A stretch of 64,000 nucleotides of DNA, from positions 26,727-90,726 of the forward strand of contig NZ_LT635838.1 of NCBI RefSeq assembly GCF_900128475.1, in the 5' to 3' direction. Shown here piece after piece: positions 44,563 to 54,998 of this stretch (positions are counted from its first letter, which is position 1; each line of letters opens with the position of its first letter). Source of the DNA: Mediterranea massiliensis (GTDB lineage: Bacteria; Bacteroidota; Bacteroidia; Bacteroidales; Bacteroidaceae). The notes under the pieces are model-generated. The model was not told the origin of the DNA, ran no database searches, and saw only the letters and a list, made by a program, of their open reading frames with translations. Both the position numbers and the translations under genes were made by a program.

Positions 44563-46503
44563 TTACCACTTATTTATCATATTCTGAACTTCTTCACTAA
44601 TTTTTTTAGCGAAATCTTCAACTTTCACGGTTCCCTGATCGCCTTCACCTTGCTTACGCACAGAAACTTCGCCGTTCTCGGCTTCTTTCTCGCCGACTAC
44701 CAGCATGTAAGGAATGCGCTTCATCTCGTTGTCGCGGATCTTACGCCCGATTTTCTCGTTTCGTTCGTCGACCAGCGCACGGATATCGTATTTCTTCAAG
44801 ATCAGACGCACTTCGTTGGCATAGTCGTTGAACTTCTCGCTGATAGGCAGGATAGCTACCTGGTCGGGAGTCAGCCACAAGGGGAACTTACCGGCTGTAT
44901 GTTCGATGAGCACAGCCACAAAACGTTCCATAGAGCCGAACGGTGCACGATGAATCATGACCGGACGATGCTTCTGGTTGTCGGCACCGGTATATTCCAG
45001 CTGGAAGCGTTCGGGCAAGTTATAGTCCACCTGGATGGTACCCAGCTGCCAGCGACGTCCGATGGCATCCTTCACCATAAAGTCCAACTTCGGGCCATAG
45101 AAAGCGGCTTCGCCATATTCTACCTTCGCTTTCAATCCTTTCTCTTCGCAAGCCTCGATGATGGCACGTTCGGCCTTTTCCCAGTTTTCATCGCTACCGA
45201 TGTATTTGTCACGGTTCTCCTTGTCGCGCAACGAAATCTGTGCTTCGAAGTTCTCGAAATCCATCGACTTGAATACGATGGAAATGATGTCCATCACGCG
45301 CAGGAATTCATCCTTTACCTGGTCGGGACGACAGAAGATATGGGCATCATCCTGCGTAAAGCTACGAACACGGGTCAGTCCATGCAACTCTCCGCTCTGT
45401 TCGTAACGGCATACGGTACCAAACTCGGCCAGACGCAAAGGCAGGTCCTTGTACGAGCGGGGCGAGTTCTTGTATATCATGCAGTGGTGCGGGCAGTTCA
45501 TGGGTTTCAGGAAGTATTCCTCTCCTTCCTCCGGTGTGTGAATGGGTTGGAAAGAGTCCTTGCCATACTTCGCATAGTGCCCGGATGTAATGTAGAGCAG
45601 TTTGTTTCCGATGGGCGGACACATCACTTCCTGATAGTCGTAACGGGCCTGGATGCGACGCAGGAAGTCCTGCAGACGGATGCGCAGTGCCGTTCCTTTC
45701 GGCAACCACATGGGCAAGCCCTTGCCCACGGTATCCGAGAACATGAACAGGTCCATTTCCTTACCAATCTTGCGATGGTCGCGTTTCTTGGCCTCTTCCA
45801 GCATCACCAGATACTCGTCGAGCATTTTCTTCTTCGGGAAAGTGATGCCATAGATACGGGTCATCATCTTGCGGTCTTCTTGTCCGCGCCAGTAGGCACC
45901 GGCCACCGAAGTCAGCTTGATTGCCTTGATGGGAGCGGTTGTCATTAAGTGAGGACCGCGGCACAAGTCTGTGAAAGCACCTTGTGTATAGGTCGTAATA
46001 TGGCCGTCTTCCAATTCCGAAATAAGTTCGCACTTATAGGTTTCGCCCCGGTCACCAAACATCTTCAAAGCATCGGCTTTGGAGATATCCCGACGAACCA
46101 CGGCTTCTTTCTTGGCAACCAGTTCGGCCATTTTCTGTTCGATAGTAGGAAGATCGGACTCCTTGATGGGAGTTTCACCCGGATCGACATCATAATAGAA
46201 TCCGTTTTCGATAGCCGGACCGATACCGAACTGGATGCCGGGATAAAGCTCCTGCAGGGCTTCGGCCAACAAGTGGGCACTGGTATGCCAGAAAGCATGC
46301 TTGCCCTGCTCGTCTTCCCATTTATAAAGTACAAACTCAGCGTCGTTCTGGATAGGACGACCCAAATCATACGTTTCACCGTTCACACCGCAAGCCAACA
46401 CTTCTTGAGCTAGTCTTGCGCTTATACTTTCTGCAATCTGCAGTCCTGTTACTCCTTCGTTGTATTCACGAACGGAGCCGTCTGGAAATGTTATCTTTAT
46501 CAT
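44563..46503 (-). CDS. thrS: Threonyl-tRNA synthetase
   Basis: This 646-aa class II synthetase starts with a TGS domain ([17 protein letters not shown]), followed by the editing domain ([11 protein letters not shown] with HxxxH), the catalytic core ([21 protein letters not shown]; zinc ligand Cys) and the anticodon-binding domain. The start at 46503 was chosen because TGS begins there and a -7 box lies at 46531-46538; an ATG ten codons upstream (46533) overlaps that box. infC follows 59 bp after the stop. Confidence 0.97.
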   Translation of the reverse strand: MIKITFPDGSVREYNEGVTGLQIAESISARLAQEVLACGVNGETYDLGRPIQNDAEFVLYKWEDEQGKHAFWHTSAHLLAEALQELYPGIQFGIGPAIENGFYYDVDPGETPIKESDLPTIEQKMAELVAKKEAVVRRDISKADALKMFGDRGETYKCELISELEDGHITTYTQGAFTDLCRGPHLMTTAPIKAIKLTSVAGAYWRGQEDRKMMTRIYGITFPKKKMLDEYLVMLEEAKKRDHRKIGKEMDLFMFSDTVGKGLPMWLPKGTALRIRLQDFLRRIQARYDYQEVMCPPIGNKLLYITSGHYAKYGKDSFQPIHTPEEGEEYFLKPMNCPHHCMIYKNSPRSYKDLPLRLAEFGTVCRYEQSGELHGLTRVRSFTQDDAHIFCRPDQVKDEFLRVMDIISIVFKSMDFENFEAQISLRDKENRDKYIGSDENWEKAERAIIEACEEKGLKAKVEYGEAAFYGPKLDFMVKDAIGRRWQLGTIQVDYNLPERFQLEYTGADNQKHRPVMIHRAPFGSMERFVAVLIEHTAGKFPLWLTPDQVAILPISEKFNDYANEVRLILKKYDIRALVDERNEKIGRKIRDNEMKRIPYMLVVGEKEAENGEVSVRKQGEGDQGTVKVEDFAKKISEEVQNMINKW

Positions 46504-46530
46504 AATGTCAGGTATTTCAAATTCTGCACG

Positions 46531-46538
46531 CAAAAATA
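46531..46538 (-). promoter_or_regulatory. -7 box of the thrS operon
   Basis: TATTTTTG on the reverse strand lies 27 bp upstream of the thrS ATG. No T-box or other riboswitch fold is visible. Confidence 0.55.
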
Positions 46539-46578
46539 GAGATTTATTTTTTGATAACCACTCATTTCACAAAAAATG

Positions 46579-48615
46579 TTATTCGCGGGTATCGGTAAAG
46601 CGTTTGATGATGTTGTAGGCAGACACGATACCCAGTTCGCCCGCCTTACTCAAGTCCATGATTCCCTGTTTGTTATTACCCAGGAAGATCTGGGTCAACC
46701 CACGGTTGAAATAAGCTTCAGCAAACTCCGGATCCATTTCGATCACCTTGTTATAGTCTTCCAACGCCGAACGATAGTCTTTCAAGGCCGAAAAGACATT
46801 GCCACGGTCGTAGTAGCCGTACACAAAGTCGGGAGCCAGCTCAATCACCTTGTCCAGGTCTTTCTTGACCACTTCGTAATCGACGCCCGTCACGCCCTTC
46901 TCCTGTTTTCCATCGCCTGCCGACGACGAATTGGTGTCGGACAAGGCCTCGGCCTTCTTGTACTCCAGCTGCTTGAAGCGGACCAGGGCACGCATGAAAT
47001 AGGCTGGGAAGAAATTACCGTCCAACAGGATACTCTTCGTAAAGTCGGCGATCGAACTATCAAAATCCTGTACCAGATAGAAATCCATGCCACGCGAAAA
47101 GCGCTTCAGGGCATTCTGCGGATCGGCCACGATATCCGACGTATGGGAATCGATCAAGGCAAAATGATACTTCACCTGTTCCTCGGTCAGCGGAGCCTCC
47201 ATGTTGGTGATGTGCAACGGCTTTGGCAACTTTTTCGACAGATTCAACTCATCGATTGCCTTATAGAAGTGGACCGTTTTCTTGATTTCACTAATTTTCT
47301 CATAATAAGTCAGCGCATACATGGGCTCCAGCTTGACCACCACATTTCGATCCTGCACACGTCCACGGTAATCGCTGGTGTAACGCTGGGTAGATTCCGA
47401 GTCGTCGGCAATCACAATCTTCCGATAGTTTTCCATGTTCTTGTCCGACTTCTTGCGGGTCTTTTCGCCGTCATTCCCTTGGCCGTCGGCTTCGGCCATG
47501 TCCTTCTTATCGCTTCCCTGCTTGCCGTTCAAGCGGTCCAGCTGGGCTTGCATCAGTTTGAATTCATCCTGTTCGGCTCCCTTGCGGTCTCCTATTTTCC
47601 GACGGGCTTCTGCCCGGTAATGATACCCGGTCAGGAAGTTGGGATATTCAGCTATCACCTTCGAATAATCGTCGATGGCTCCCCGATAATCTCCCGTCTG
47701 GGCGCGCAACAAGCCACGGTTGAAAGTGGCCATCATGTTGTCCGGCTCCATTTGCAAGACAAAGTCGAAGTCTTCGATGGCGCGGTTGTCATCGCCCACC
47801 TGGGCCCGAAGCAAACCACGGTTGTAGTGCCCGATAAAGTTATTGGGGTCAATATCCAAGGCCAAGTCATAGTCCTGCATGGCTCCCCTCAGATTGTTCT
47901 GATGGAAACGGGCCAAGGCACGGTTGATGTAATTGCCGGCATTCTTGACACTCAAGCGGATGGCACGATCCAGATCGTCCTCCGCGCTCTTATACTCTTT
48001 CTGCTGAAGTTTGACCATCGCACGAGCACTCCACGCATCGGCATCATAGCGGTCCAGTTCGATGGCCTTGTCAAAATCGCGCAGGGCACTGATGGTATCG
48101 TTTTGCTTCAGGTTAACCTCTCCACGCATCAGATAGGCGCGCGTGTAGCGGGGCGAAATGGCCAGCAGCTTCTCCAGATCGTCTTTGGCGGCCGTATAGT
48201 CTTCCTTCTGCATGTGACAAAGGGTCAGATTATGCCATAGCACCAAATTCTCGGGATCGTATTTCAACGCCATCCGATAGTCTTCAATTGCTCCGTCGAA
48301 ATTGTTCTGACGAATACGGGCCAAGCCTCTCACTTGATAAGCACCGACCACAAACGGATTGCGGCGGATAGCCTCATCGCAATCGGCTTCCGCCCCCTGA
48401 TAGTCGTCCAGGTTGATTTTGGCCAAGCCACGGTAGAAGTATGGTTCAAACAAGTAAGGCTTGGCACTGATCACCTGATTGAAGTACTGGATGGAAAGCA
48501 CATAATCTTCGAAATACAGAGCATTCCGAGCAATCATCATTACCCGCTCCGTATTGATCTGGGCACACAGACAGGCCGGAAAGAGCAGTATGGCTATCAG
48601 CAGTTTCTTGATCAT
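46579..48615 (-). CDS. Exported tetratricopeptide-repeat protein
   Basis: This 678-aa protein has a signal peptide (LLIAILLFPACLCAQ) and about eight TPR units in the first 330 residues, such as AYLMRGEVNLKQNDTISALRDFDKAI. A highly charged linker (about residues 335-400, with KKDMAEADGQGNDGEKTRKK) follows, then a second block of TPRs at the C-terminus (AYFNRGLTQIFLGNNKQGIMD). TPR proteins scaffold complexes, here in the periplasm. No catalytic domain is seen. It lies between def and thrS, 24 bp downstream of def. Confidence 0.85.
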   Translation of the reverse strand: MIKKLLIAILLFPACLCAQINTERVMMIARNALYFEDYVLSIQYFNQVISAKPYLFEPYFYRGLAKINLDDYQGAEADCDEAIRRNPFVVGAYQVRGLARIRQNNFDGAIEDYRMALKYDPENLVLWHNLTLCHMQKEDYTAAKDDLEKLLAISPRYTRAYLMRGEVNLKQNDTISALRDFDKAIELDRYDADAWSARAMVKLQQKEYKSAEDDLDRAIRLSVKNAGNYINRALARFHQNNLRGAMQDYDLALDIDPNNFIGHYNRGLLRAQVGDDNRAIEDFDFVLQMEPDNMMATFNRGLLRAQTGDYRGAIDDYSKVIAEYPNFLTGYHYRAEARRKIGDRKGAEQDEFKLMQAQLDRLNGKQGSDKKDMAEADGQGNDGEKTRKKSDKNMENYRKIVIADDSESTQRYTSDYRGRVQDRNVVVKLEPMYALTYYEKISEIKKTVHFYKAIDELNLSKKLPKPLHITNMEAPLTEEQVKYHFALIDSHTSDIVADPQNALKRFSRGMDFYLVQDFDSSIADFTKSILLDGNFFPAYFMRALVRFKQLEYKKAEALSDTNSSSAGDGKQEKGVTGVDYEVVKKDLDKVIELAPDFVYGYYDRGNVFSALKDYRSALEDYNKVIEMDPEFAEAYFNRGLTQIFLGNNKQGIMDLSKAGELGIVSAYNIIKRFTDTRE

Positions 48616-48639
48616 TATTCTACCCCTATCACATCGTTT

Positions 48640-49200
48640 TTATTTTACCCTCACCGTCTTGACCTTGTACGTGCAATGTGCCTTCCCCTTCAGCATGGCA
48701 TTGAGTTTGCCCTTGATCATCTGCTTGCGCAGGGCCGACAGGTGGTCGATGAACATCTTTCCTTCCAGGTGGTCGAACTCGTGCTGCATGACACGGGCCA
48801 GATAACCCTCTACCACTTCGTCGTGCTCCTGGAAGTTCTCATCCATGTATTTCACACGAATCTTGTTGCCACGCTTTACACTCTCATGAATACCCGGCAG
48901 GCTCAAGCATCCCTCTTCCATCGAGACCTCCTCTCCGGACACTTCTTCGATATGGGCGTTGATGTAGGCCTTGCGGAAACCCTTAAACTCAGGCAGGTCG
49001 TCAGACAGGACATCCAGATTGATCACAACCACTCGGATAGGCAGTCCAATCTGCGGAGCGGCCAATCCCACTCCGTCTGCATGGTCCATCGTTTCGAACA
49101 TGTCCGCAATCAGCTGTTTCAATTCAGGATAATCGGGAGTGATATCTTCGGACACCTTTCTCAGGACAGGTTGTCCATACGTATAAATCGGTAAAATCAT
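48640..49200 (-). CDS. def: Peptide deformylase
   Basis: This 186-aa protein has all three deformylase motifs: [10 protein letters not shown] (about residues 43-52), EEGCLS (about 96-101) and HEFDH (about 139-143), whose Cys and His residues bind the metal. It removes the formyl group from nascent proteins. It is preceded by ruvX (35 bp) in a leftward gene run. Confidence 0.97.
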   Translation of the reverse strand: MILPIYTYGQPVLRKVSEDITPDYPELKQLIADMFETMDHADGVGLAAPQIGLPIRVVVINLDVLSDDLPEFKGFRKAYINAHIEEVSGEEVSMEEGCLSLPGIHESVKRGNKIRVKYMDENFQEHDEVVEGYLARVMQHEFDHLEGKMFIDHLSALRKQMIKGKLNAMLKGKAHCTYKVKTVRVK

Positions 49201-49235
49201 ATTTTGTTTCCTTTCAGTTGGTTTTGTTCTCTATA

Positions 49236-49655
49236 TTATCTAAAACTTCGGTTCTCCAGATAGCTCTGCAAAATGATGGTGGCACTGATTTCATCGACCA
49301 GCGCCTTGTTCTGCCGGTCCTTTCTTTTCAATCCAGCTTCCAACATGGTCCGATGAGCCAAGACGGAGGTAAAACGTTCGTCCACATACTCCACCGGCAT
49401 GTCGGGCAATCTTTTCTGCAACGAACGGACAAAGGGCTCGATGCGCTTCATGTTCTCCGAAGCCTCGTTGTTCATCTGCTTGGGCAGTCCCACCAGGATG
49501 CGCTCGACCGGCTCCCTGGCCACATAGTCCAAGATAAAAGCCAGCAGTTCGTGAGTAGGTACCGTCGTCAGACCGTTCGCAATCAGTTGCAAGGGGTCGG
49601 TTACCGCAATCCCCGTACGCTTCTTTCCGTAATCTATAGCCAGCAGTCTTCCCAT
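49236..49655 (-). CDS. ruvX: Putative Holliday junction resolvase / pre-16S rRNA nuclease (RuvX/YqgF)
   Basis: About 139 aa, an RNase H-like fold with catalytic acidic residues in LLAIDYGKKRTGIAV, DERFTSV and VDEISATIILQSYL. The family processes the 5' end of 16S rRNA and was proposed as a Holliday junction resolvase. The start at MGRLLAIDYG is preferred over an ATG three codons earlier (49664). Confidence 0.94.
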   Translation of the reverse strand: MGRLLAIDYGKKRTGIAVTDPLQLIANGLTTVPTHELLAFILDYVAREPVERILVGLPKQMNNEASENMKRIEPFVRSLQKRLPDMPVEYVDERFTSVLAHRTMLEAGLKRKDRQNKALVDEISATIILQSYLENRSFR

Positions 49656-49697
49656 ATCGGCCACAAAAATACAACTTTAATTGCTTTTGCCAAACAA

Positions 49698-50666
49698 TCA
49701 ATAAACGAGTTTCACATTATCTATCCAAAGGGAGTTGCCGGGCGAACCGATATAGGCTCCCCCGTGGCTGGACGTAAACTGAAGCACCATGTGGGTGGGC
49801 ACGTCGTCTTCCGTTCCCCATGCCACCTCGTGGATGGGTACGCTCTCGCCCTTGCTGTTCATGGCATAACGTTCCTCTACCTGCAAGCGCATCATGTGGG
49901 CCTTGTAGTTAGGGTTACCCGTAATGTCGCCATACATGATGTCGTATGTGGCATTGTTTTTCCAATCAGGCGTAGTCGTATAGTAGCGTACCACCATCGT
50001 CCCCACACGCTTGGCATAGATGTTGCCGTCCTTGTCTTCCCAGCGCTTCTGCAACAGAAGAATGGCGGCAGGAAAGTCTTTTCCTTCCACATCCGTGATG
50101 CGACTGAAGCCTGTAGCACGGATACGCTTCTCACGATCGGACATCTTGACCTTGTAGTCGAACTGGATGGCAACCGGCTTCTTGGTGAAAGGAATGCCCG
50201 AATTCAGCATCTTCTGCGGGTTTTGCGTTCCCTTAATCGGTTCGTGCACATCGCCCAAAAAGATGGAGCCGGCAGCCAGCACCGTAATATTCACCAGTCC
50301 CAGCACCTTGACACTCTCCATGCGGGTATCGAGCCGGGCACAATACCCGTCTCCCCTCTTTTCGGGAAAGACAGACGTGTTGGTCTTCGTAATGCCGGCC
50401 ACCTTGGCCATCACGTTCGAGGTAGCCCAGGGCGATCCTCCCATATTGGTATACGGCTCGTCGCCCACAATCGTCTTCGTAGGTCCGATGGCATACACAT
50501 GCTTGGTTGCACCGCCAATGATGCCCGACTCCTTGATTTGCCGGTCCACCCATTGGTCCATATCACCAAAAGCGATGGGTTCTACCCGAGGCTGAGCTTG
50601 GGCAATCCCGCCCCAAAGCAAGGCAATACCCATCAGCATATATATCATAAAAAATCTGCGAATCAT
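49698..50666 (-). CDS. PCMD-domain exported protein
   Basis: This 322-aa protein has a signal peptide (LMGIALLWGGIAQAQ) and matches the 'putative carbohydrate metabolism domain' (PCMD) family: NMGGSPWATSNVMAKVAG, GSIFLGDVHEPI, FDYKVKMSD and the C-terminal SSHGGAYIGSPGNSLWIDNVKLVY. The end resembles a carbohydrate-binding beta-sandwich. It lies 18 bp after the sulfotransferase stop, so it may be co-expressed with it. Function is unknown. Confidence 0.8.
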   Translation of the reverse strand: MIRRFFMIYMLMGIALLWGGIAQAQPRVEPIAFGDMDQWVDRQIKESGIIGGATKHVYAIGPTKTIVGDEPYTNMGGSPWATSNVMAKVAGITKTNTSVFPEKRGDGYCARLDTRMESVKVLGLVNITVLAAGSIFLGDVHEPIKGTQNPQKMLNSGIPFTKKPVAIQFDYKVKMSDREKRIRATGFSRITDVEGKDFPAAILLLQKRWEDKDGNIYAKRVGTMVVRYYTTTPDWKNNATYDIMYGDITGNPNYKAHMMRLQVEERYAMNSKGESVPIHEVAWGTEDDVPTHMVLQFTSSHGGAYIGSPGNSLWIDNVKLVY

Positions 50667-50684
50667 CTTTCTACCATTTACCGT

Positions 50685-51791
50685 TTACAACTCATACTTC
50701 CACTGTTCCAAGGCAAAGCCCCAGTTCTCCTGCACCAGATGCACCGTCCGGTCATCGTATTTATATTTGTTCTTCTTGTATCCCTTCTTGCCTCCCACAT
50801 ACTTCTCGATGTCGGTACGGGCTTCCTTGAAGCCGGGGAGGGACAAAGCCTGATAGATATGTTCGGTCATGCCCATGGCATCAGCCTCAAAATCCTCAAA
50901 CTTCACTTCTATCAGATTGCCGACAGGGATGCAACTCTTATCCGCCTCGTACTTATGATACAGCTTGGCGTAGATGGAAAGGATGTTCTTCTCCAGTTCT
51001 TCGTTGCTGATGTCCTGAAGTTTCAACGGCTGGATGGTGTTGGTAAAGAAGCTGCGCGTACTCTCGAACACCGTATAGGGATTGCGCATCAGGTAAATGA
51101 ACTTGGCGTTGGGGAACATCTTCACCAGCTCCTTCACACGGCCCGTGTGGGGAGGATTCTTGCTGAGGAATTGGGTGCCGTGCGTATTCCACAAGGAAAT
51201 CTTGATGAGTTTCACAAACGTTTCCTCAAACACGTTCAGTTCTTCGTCCGTAATATCATCGAAGAGCAGGTACTTGTCGGCATACTCCTGCATGTACTTG
51301 GGCAGGAACCAGAAGTTGTAATAGGTGTAGGGCATCATGTTGGCCAGCGCAAACTCCTCCTCTTGAGGCAGGTCAACAGCCAGCTCCATGTTGTCCGTCG
51401 GACGTTTGTCGGGCATCAGCCAGCTCATGTTCTTCTTGAAGAAAGGCTGTCCCCACATCATCAGGTGTGGGAAAACGGTCTGGTAGGTGGTATTATAACC
51501 GAAGTGCTTGTCGCACGAAAAGACGTTGTGTACAAACGTCGTACCGCTCCGCCAATGCCCCAGGATGAACACAGGATCGTGCTCCAGCGGCTTGTCAGCC
51601 AACAACTTCTCATATCTTCTGTCCTGCAACGGCACCAGTGTCGAGAGCAGTCGGCACACCGCCTTTGTCAGGCGGTATTTACCTTTGTAGGCAGGATCAA
51701 TGGTACGCCCGGCAGTTATCTGGTTGAAGGTTTTCCAGTCGGCACCCACCAAAGTATTGATAGGCAACTTGTTAAATTCTAATAAACCCAT
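50685..51791 (-). CDS. PAPS-dependent sulfotransferase (BtSULT-like)
   Basis: This 368-aa cytosolic-type sulfotransferase has the 5'-phosphosulfate loop ILGHWRSGTTFVHN (about residues 76-89) and the 3'-phosphate motif LMRNPYTVFESTRSFF. It transfers sulfate from PAPS to an acceptor. All genes to make PAPS (cysC, cysD, cysN) and take up sulfate lie directly upstream on the same strand. From memory, the same arrangement in B. thetaiotaomicron includes BT_0416, shown to sulfonate cholesterol and related steroids. Steroid acceptor specificity here is inferred from synteny. Confidence 0.88.
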   Translation of the reverse strand: MGLLEFNKLPINTLVGADWKTFNQITAGRTIDPAYKGKYRLTKAVCRLLSTLVPLQDRRYEKLLADKPLEHDPVFILGHWRSGTTFVHNVFSCDKHFGYNTTYQTVFPHLMMWGQPFFKKNMSWLMPDKRPTDNMELAVDLPQEEEFALANMMPYTYYNFWFLPKYMQEYADKYLLFDDITDEELNVFEETFVKLIKISLWNTHGTQFLSKNPPHTGRVKELVKMFPNAKFIYLMRNPYTVFESTRSFFTNTIQPLKLQDISNEELEKNILSIYAKLYHKYEADKSCIPVGNLIEVKFEDFEADAMGMTEHIYQALSLPGFKEARTDIEKYVGGKKGYKKNKYKYDDRTVHLVQENWGFALEQWKYEL

Positions 51792-51844
51792 ATTATTTCC
51801 TCAAATATTCACTCTATTTTTTACTCACGATGCTCCACCTGAGA

Positions 51845-51903
51845 GAAAACTATCTTTTCGCCACAAGAAAACAATGTTTTCGCCAAGGCAAAGCATCCTT
51901 TTT
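51845..51903. repeat. Hairpin array, locus 3: 22-bp period between cysN and the sulfotransferase gene
   Basis: Arms GAAAA 51845, TTTTC 51855, GAAAA 51867, TTTTC 51877, CAAAG 51889 and TTTTT 51899 alternate in orientation. Spacers are 5, 7, 5, 7 and 5 bp; the 7-bp spacers GCCACAA and GCCAAGG share GCCA. The array lies within a leftward gene run, so it would be transcribed. A flanking ACCTG/CAGGT pair (near 51836 and 51911) may form an outer stem. Confidence 0.75.
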
Positions 51904-51920
51904 TCCTTACCAGGTCTTTT

Positions 51921-53426
51921 TTACTTTACAATCCGAATGCCAAATCCCTGACGTTCGAGTTCCTTAACCACTTTTTCTACCGCTTCATAATGCTCAGGAG
52001 CAATGCCCAGTTTCGGCAGGTCGAGAACAGGCAATTCCATCTGATTGTGCATATCCTTGTCGGCCACCTGGTTGATAATCATACCCACGGCACTGGTGTT
52101 GTTGCTGATGGGGTCAATCAAGATGAAGGCGCCCGTAGCCTTATTCTTCGTATAAGGATCGAAGAACAATTCCTTCGAAGAGTTCAGTACCACATGAGCG
52201 ATTTGATTGAGCTGCATGGGGACATCGTCTTTTGCCAGGCGTCCGTTCTCTACAGACAGGTGCTCCATCGTGTTGATATCCACCTTATATTTGATACTGT
52301 CAATGCGCGTACGGCTGGTATTGGTGGTCTGCTTGAGGAAGAAAGATTTTTCCATATCCATCTTCTCCTCGTCCATCCACACCAGCATCGCTTCGAAGTT
52401 ACGGCCAATCATCGGCAGGTTGTCGGGATGTACCAGCATTTCACCGCGCGACACATCAATTTCATCTTCCAAGGTCAGGGTAACAGACATCGGCGGGAAG
52501 GCATAGTCGAGTTCACCATCATAAGTCACGATGCTCTTCACATGCGAACGTTTGCCAGAAGGTAATGCCACCACTTCATCCCCCTTATGGATTACACCAG
52601 AAGCGACCTTTCCACAGAAGCCGCGGAAATCAAGGTTCGGGCGGAGCACGTACTGTACAGGGTAACGGAAATCCTTCAGATTATGGTCGTTGCCGATGTG
52701 CACGGTTTCAAGAAACTCCAGCAGAGCCGGTCCTTGGTACCACGGGGTGCGGTCGGACTTCTCTACCACATTGTCACCTTCGAGAGCCGAGAGCGGGATG
52801 CACTGCACATCGGGCACGCCCAGCGGAGTGATGAAGGCGGTATAATCGGACACAATCTTGTCGAACACCTCCTTGGAGAAGTTCACCAGGTCCATCTTGT
52901 TGACGGCCAGTACTACGTGCTTGATACCCAACAAGGACACCAGATACGTGTGCCGACGAGTCTGTGTGATGACACCCGTACGGGCATCTACCAGAATCAC
53001 AGCCAGATTGGCGGTAGATCCGCCGGTAATCATGTTGCGGGTATATTGTTCATGCCCCGGAGTATCGGCGATGATGAATTTGCGGTTGTTGGTCGAGAAA
53101 TAGCGGTAAGCCACGTCGATGGTAATGCCCTGCTCGCGTTCGGCCTTCAGTCCGTCGAGCAACAGGGCATAGTCGATGCGCTCACCCGCATTTCCCATGC
53201 GCTTGCTGTCGCGCTCCAGGGCATCGAGCTGGTCTTCATACAATTTCTTACTGTCGAAAAGCAGACGCCCGATCAGGGTGGATTTTCCGTCGTCTACTGA
53301 ACCTGCGGTCAGGAAACGGAGCAGGTCCTTCTGTTCGTCTTTCTTCAGGAACTCTTCGATGGACATCTTGCCTCTGGTCTCTCCCTCCATCGGATTTCCC
53401 GACTTGCTTTTATCTAAATGTTCCAT
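51921..53426 (-). CDS. cysN: Sulfate adenylyltransferase large subunit (GTPase)
   Basis: This 501-aa EF-Tu-like GTPase has GSVDDGKST (residues 42-50), [12 protein letters not shown] (from 121) and NKMD motifs, then translation-factor-like domains 2 and 3. With CysD it makes adenosine 5'-phosphosulfate, GTP hydrolysis driving the reaction. No fused CysC domain is present; cysC is separate. It is 12 bp downstream of cysD. Confidence 0.96.
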   Translation of the reverse strand: MEHLDKSKSGNPMEGETRGKMSIEEFLKKDEQKDLLRFLTAGSVDDGKSTLIGRLLFDSKKLYEDQLDALERDSKRMGNAGERIDYALLLDGLKAEREQGITIDVAYRYFSTNNRKFIIADTPGHEQYTRNMITGGSTANLAVILVDARTGVITQTRRHTYLVSLLGIKHVVLAVNKMDLVNFSKEVFDKIVSDYTAFITPLGVPDVQCIPLSALEGDNVVEKSDRTPWYQGPALLEFLETVHIGNDHNLKDFRYPVQYVLRPNLDFRGFCGKVASGVIHKGDEVVALPSGKRSHVKSIVTYDGELDYAFPPMSVTLTLEDEIDVSRGEMLVHPDNLPMIGRNFEAMLVWMDEEKMDMEKSFFLKQTTNTSRTRIDSIKYKVDINTMEHLSVENGRLAKDDVPMQLNQIAHVVLNSSKELFFDPYTKNKATGAFILIDPISNNTSAVGMIINQVADKDMHNQMELPVLDLPKLGIAPEHYEAVEKVVKELERQGFGIRIVK

Positions 53427-53438
53427 GTCGTTGCGTAA

Positions 53439-54350
53439 TTAAAAATATCCTTCACGTTTCTTTTCCTCCATACTGGCCTCCTGGTCGAAGTCGATGACAC
53501 GGGTCGTACGTTCACTCTTGGTCGTGGTCATCATTTCCTCCACAATCTTTTCGATGGTGTCGGCTTCGCTTTCGATGGCACCGGTCAGCGGCCAGCACCC
53601 CAGTGTACGAAAACGGATTTTCTTCATTTCAATCTTGTCACGATACTTCTCCGGCAGACGGTCGTCATCGGGCATAATCAGCTGTCCGTCGATGTTGACC
53701 ACCGGTCGCATTTTGGCGAAATACAACGGCACGATGGGAATCTTCTCCAGGCGGATGTATTGCCAGATGTCCAGCTCCGTCCAGTTGCTCAGCGGGAATA
53801 CACGAATGCTTTCTCCCTTACGGATACGGGCATTGTAGATGTCCCAAAGTTCCGGGCGCTGGTTCTTGGGATCCCACTGGTGAAACTCGTTGCGGAAAGA
53901 GAAGATACGTTCCTTCGCACGCGACTTCTCCTCATCACGACGGGCTCCGCCAAAGGCTGCGTCAAACTTGTATTTGTCGAGGGCATGCAGCAGGGCCTGC
54001 GTCTTCATCAGGTCGGTGTGCACCTTACTGCCATGCGTAAAGGGGCCTACCCCTGCCTTAAAGGCTTCCATATTGCTTTCCACAATCAGGTTCCAGCCAT
54101 ATTTCTTAGCATATTCGTCGCGGAACTGAATCATTTCCTTGAACTTCCACTTGGAGTCGATGTGCATCAGTGGGAAAGGCACCTTGCCCGGATAGAAGGC
54201 CTTCTCGGCCAGACGCACCATCACAGACGAATCCTTGCCGATACTATAGAGCATCACCGGATTCTCGAACTCGGCCGCCACCTCACGGATGATGTGGATG
54301 GACTCGGCTTCGAGTTCCTTCAAATGACTAAGCTTATACTCTTCTTTCAT
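53439..54350 (-). CDS. cysD: Sulfate adenylyltransferase small subunit
   Basis: This 303-aa PP-loop ATP pyrophosphatase has the nucleotide loop [10 protein letters not shown] (about residues 35-44) and [17 protein letters not shown], both typical of CysD. It adenylates sulfate. It is 17 bp after cysC and 12 bp before cysN. Confidence 0.96.
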   Translation of the reverse strand: MKEEYKLSHLKELEAESIHIIREVAAEFENPVMLYSIGKDSSVMVRLAEKAFYPGKVPFPLMHIDSKWKFKEMIQFRDEYAKKYGWNLIVESNMEAFKAGVGPFTHGSKVHTDLMKTQALLHALDKYKFDAAFGGARRDEEKSRAKERIFSFRNEFHQWDPKNQRPELWDIYNARIRKGESIRVFPLSNWTELDIWQYIRLEKIPIVPLYFAKMRPVVNIDGQLIMPDDDRLPEKYRDKIEMKKIRFRTLGCWPLTGAIESEADTIEKIVEEMMTTTKSERTTRVIDFDQEASMEEKKREGYF

Positions 54351-54367
54351 CTTTTTCTCTTTCTATC

Positions 54368-54970
54368 TTATTTTTTCTGAATTCTAGGTAATATGAGCTC
54401 CAACAACCTGTGAACGGAGTCTTCCAGCGAAAGCACCGACGTGTCAAGCGTCAGAGACGGGTGTTCGGGTGCTTCGAAAGGTGCCGAGATGCCCGTAAAG
54501 TTCTTGATTTCCCCTCGACGCGCCTTGGCATAAAGTCCCTTTACGTCCCGTCGTTCACATTCCTCGATAGGGGTACTGACGTAAACTTCCACAAAATCAT
54601 CCTTCCCGATGATATCGGCCGCCATCTCGCGGATGTCGTTGCTGGGGCTGATAAAGGCGGCAATGGTCACGATGCCCGTATCGACAAAAAGTTTGGCCAC
54701 TTCGGCAATACGACGGATGTTCTCCACCCGGTCGGCCTCTGAAAAGCCCAGGTTGTTGTTGATGCCGCTACGGATATTGTCACCGTCCAGAATGCGGCAC
54801 AAAATGCCCCGCTGATGCAGCTCGCGCTCCAGCGCAATGGCAACGGTACTTTTGCCCGATCCGCTCAGCCCCGTAAACCACACCATGACGCTGTGCTGCC
54901 CCAGCAAGTTTTCCTTGTCGGCCCGCGTCATCATTCGGTCGAATATCGGATATATGTTGTTATTTTCCAT
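54368..54970 (-). CDS. cysC: Adenylylsulfate kinase
   Basis: This 200-aa P-loop kinase has GLSGSGKST (about residues 34-42), LDGDNIRSGINNNLGF and AAFISPSNDIRE. It phosphorylates APS to PAPS, the donor for the sulfotransferase. No cysH (PAPS reductase) is in the window, which suggests that PAPS here is made for sulfonation rather than assimilation. Confidence 0.95.
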   Translation of the reverse strand: MENNNIYPIFDRMMTRADKENLLGQHSVMVWFTGLSGSGKSTVAIALERELHQRGILCRILDGDNIRSGINNNLGFSEADRVENIRRIAEVAKLFVDTGIVTIAAFISPSNDIREMAADIIGKDDFVEVYVSTPIEECERRDVKGLYAKARRGEIKNFTGISAPFEAPEHPSLTLDTSVLSLEDSVHRLLELILPRIQKK

Positions 54971-54998
54971 ATTGCTTATTCTTATATATTTTATACAT

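Noticed and set aside
46576..48240. A 554-codon frame antisense to the TPR protein
   Set aside because: It mirrors the TPR repeats on the other strand and contains no independent signal.
49218..51782. An 854-codon open frame on the + strand across three minus-strand genes
   Set aside because: It is antisense to ruvX, the PCMD gene and the sulfotransferase, all with clear families; the product has no recognisable domain. Codon bias of the real genes explains the open frame.
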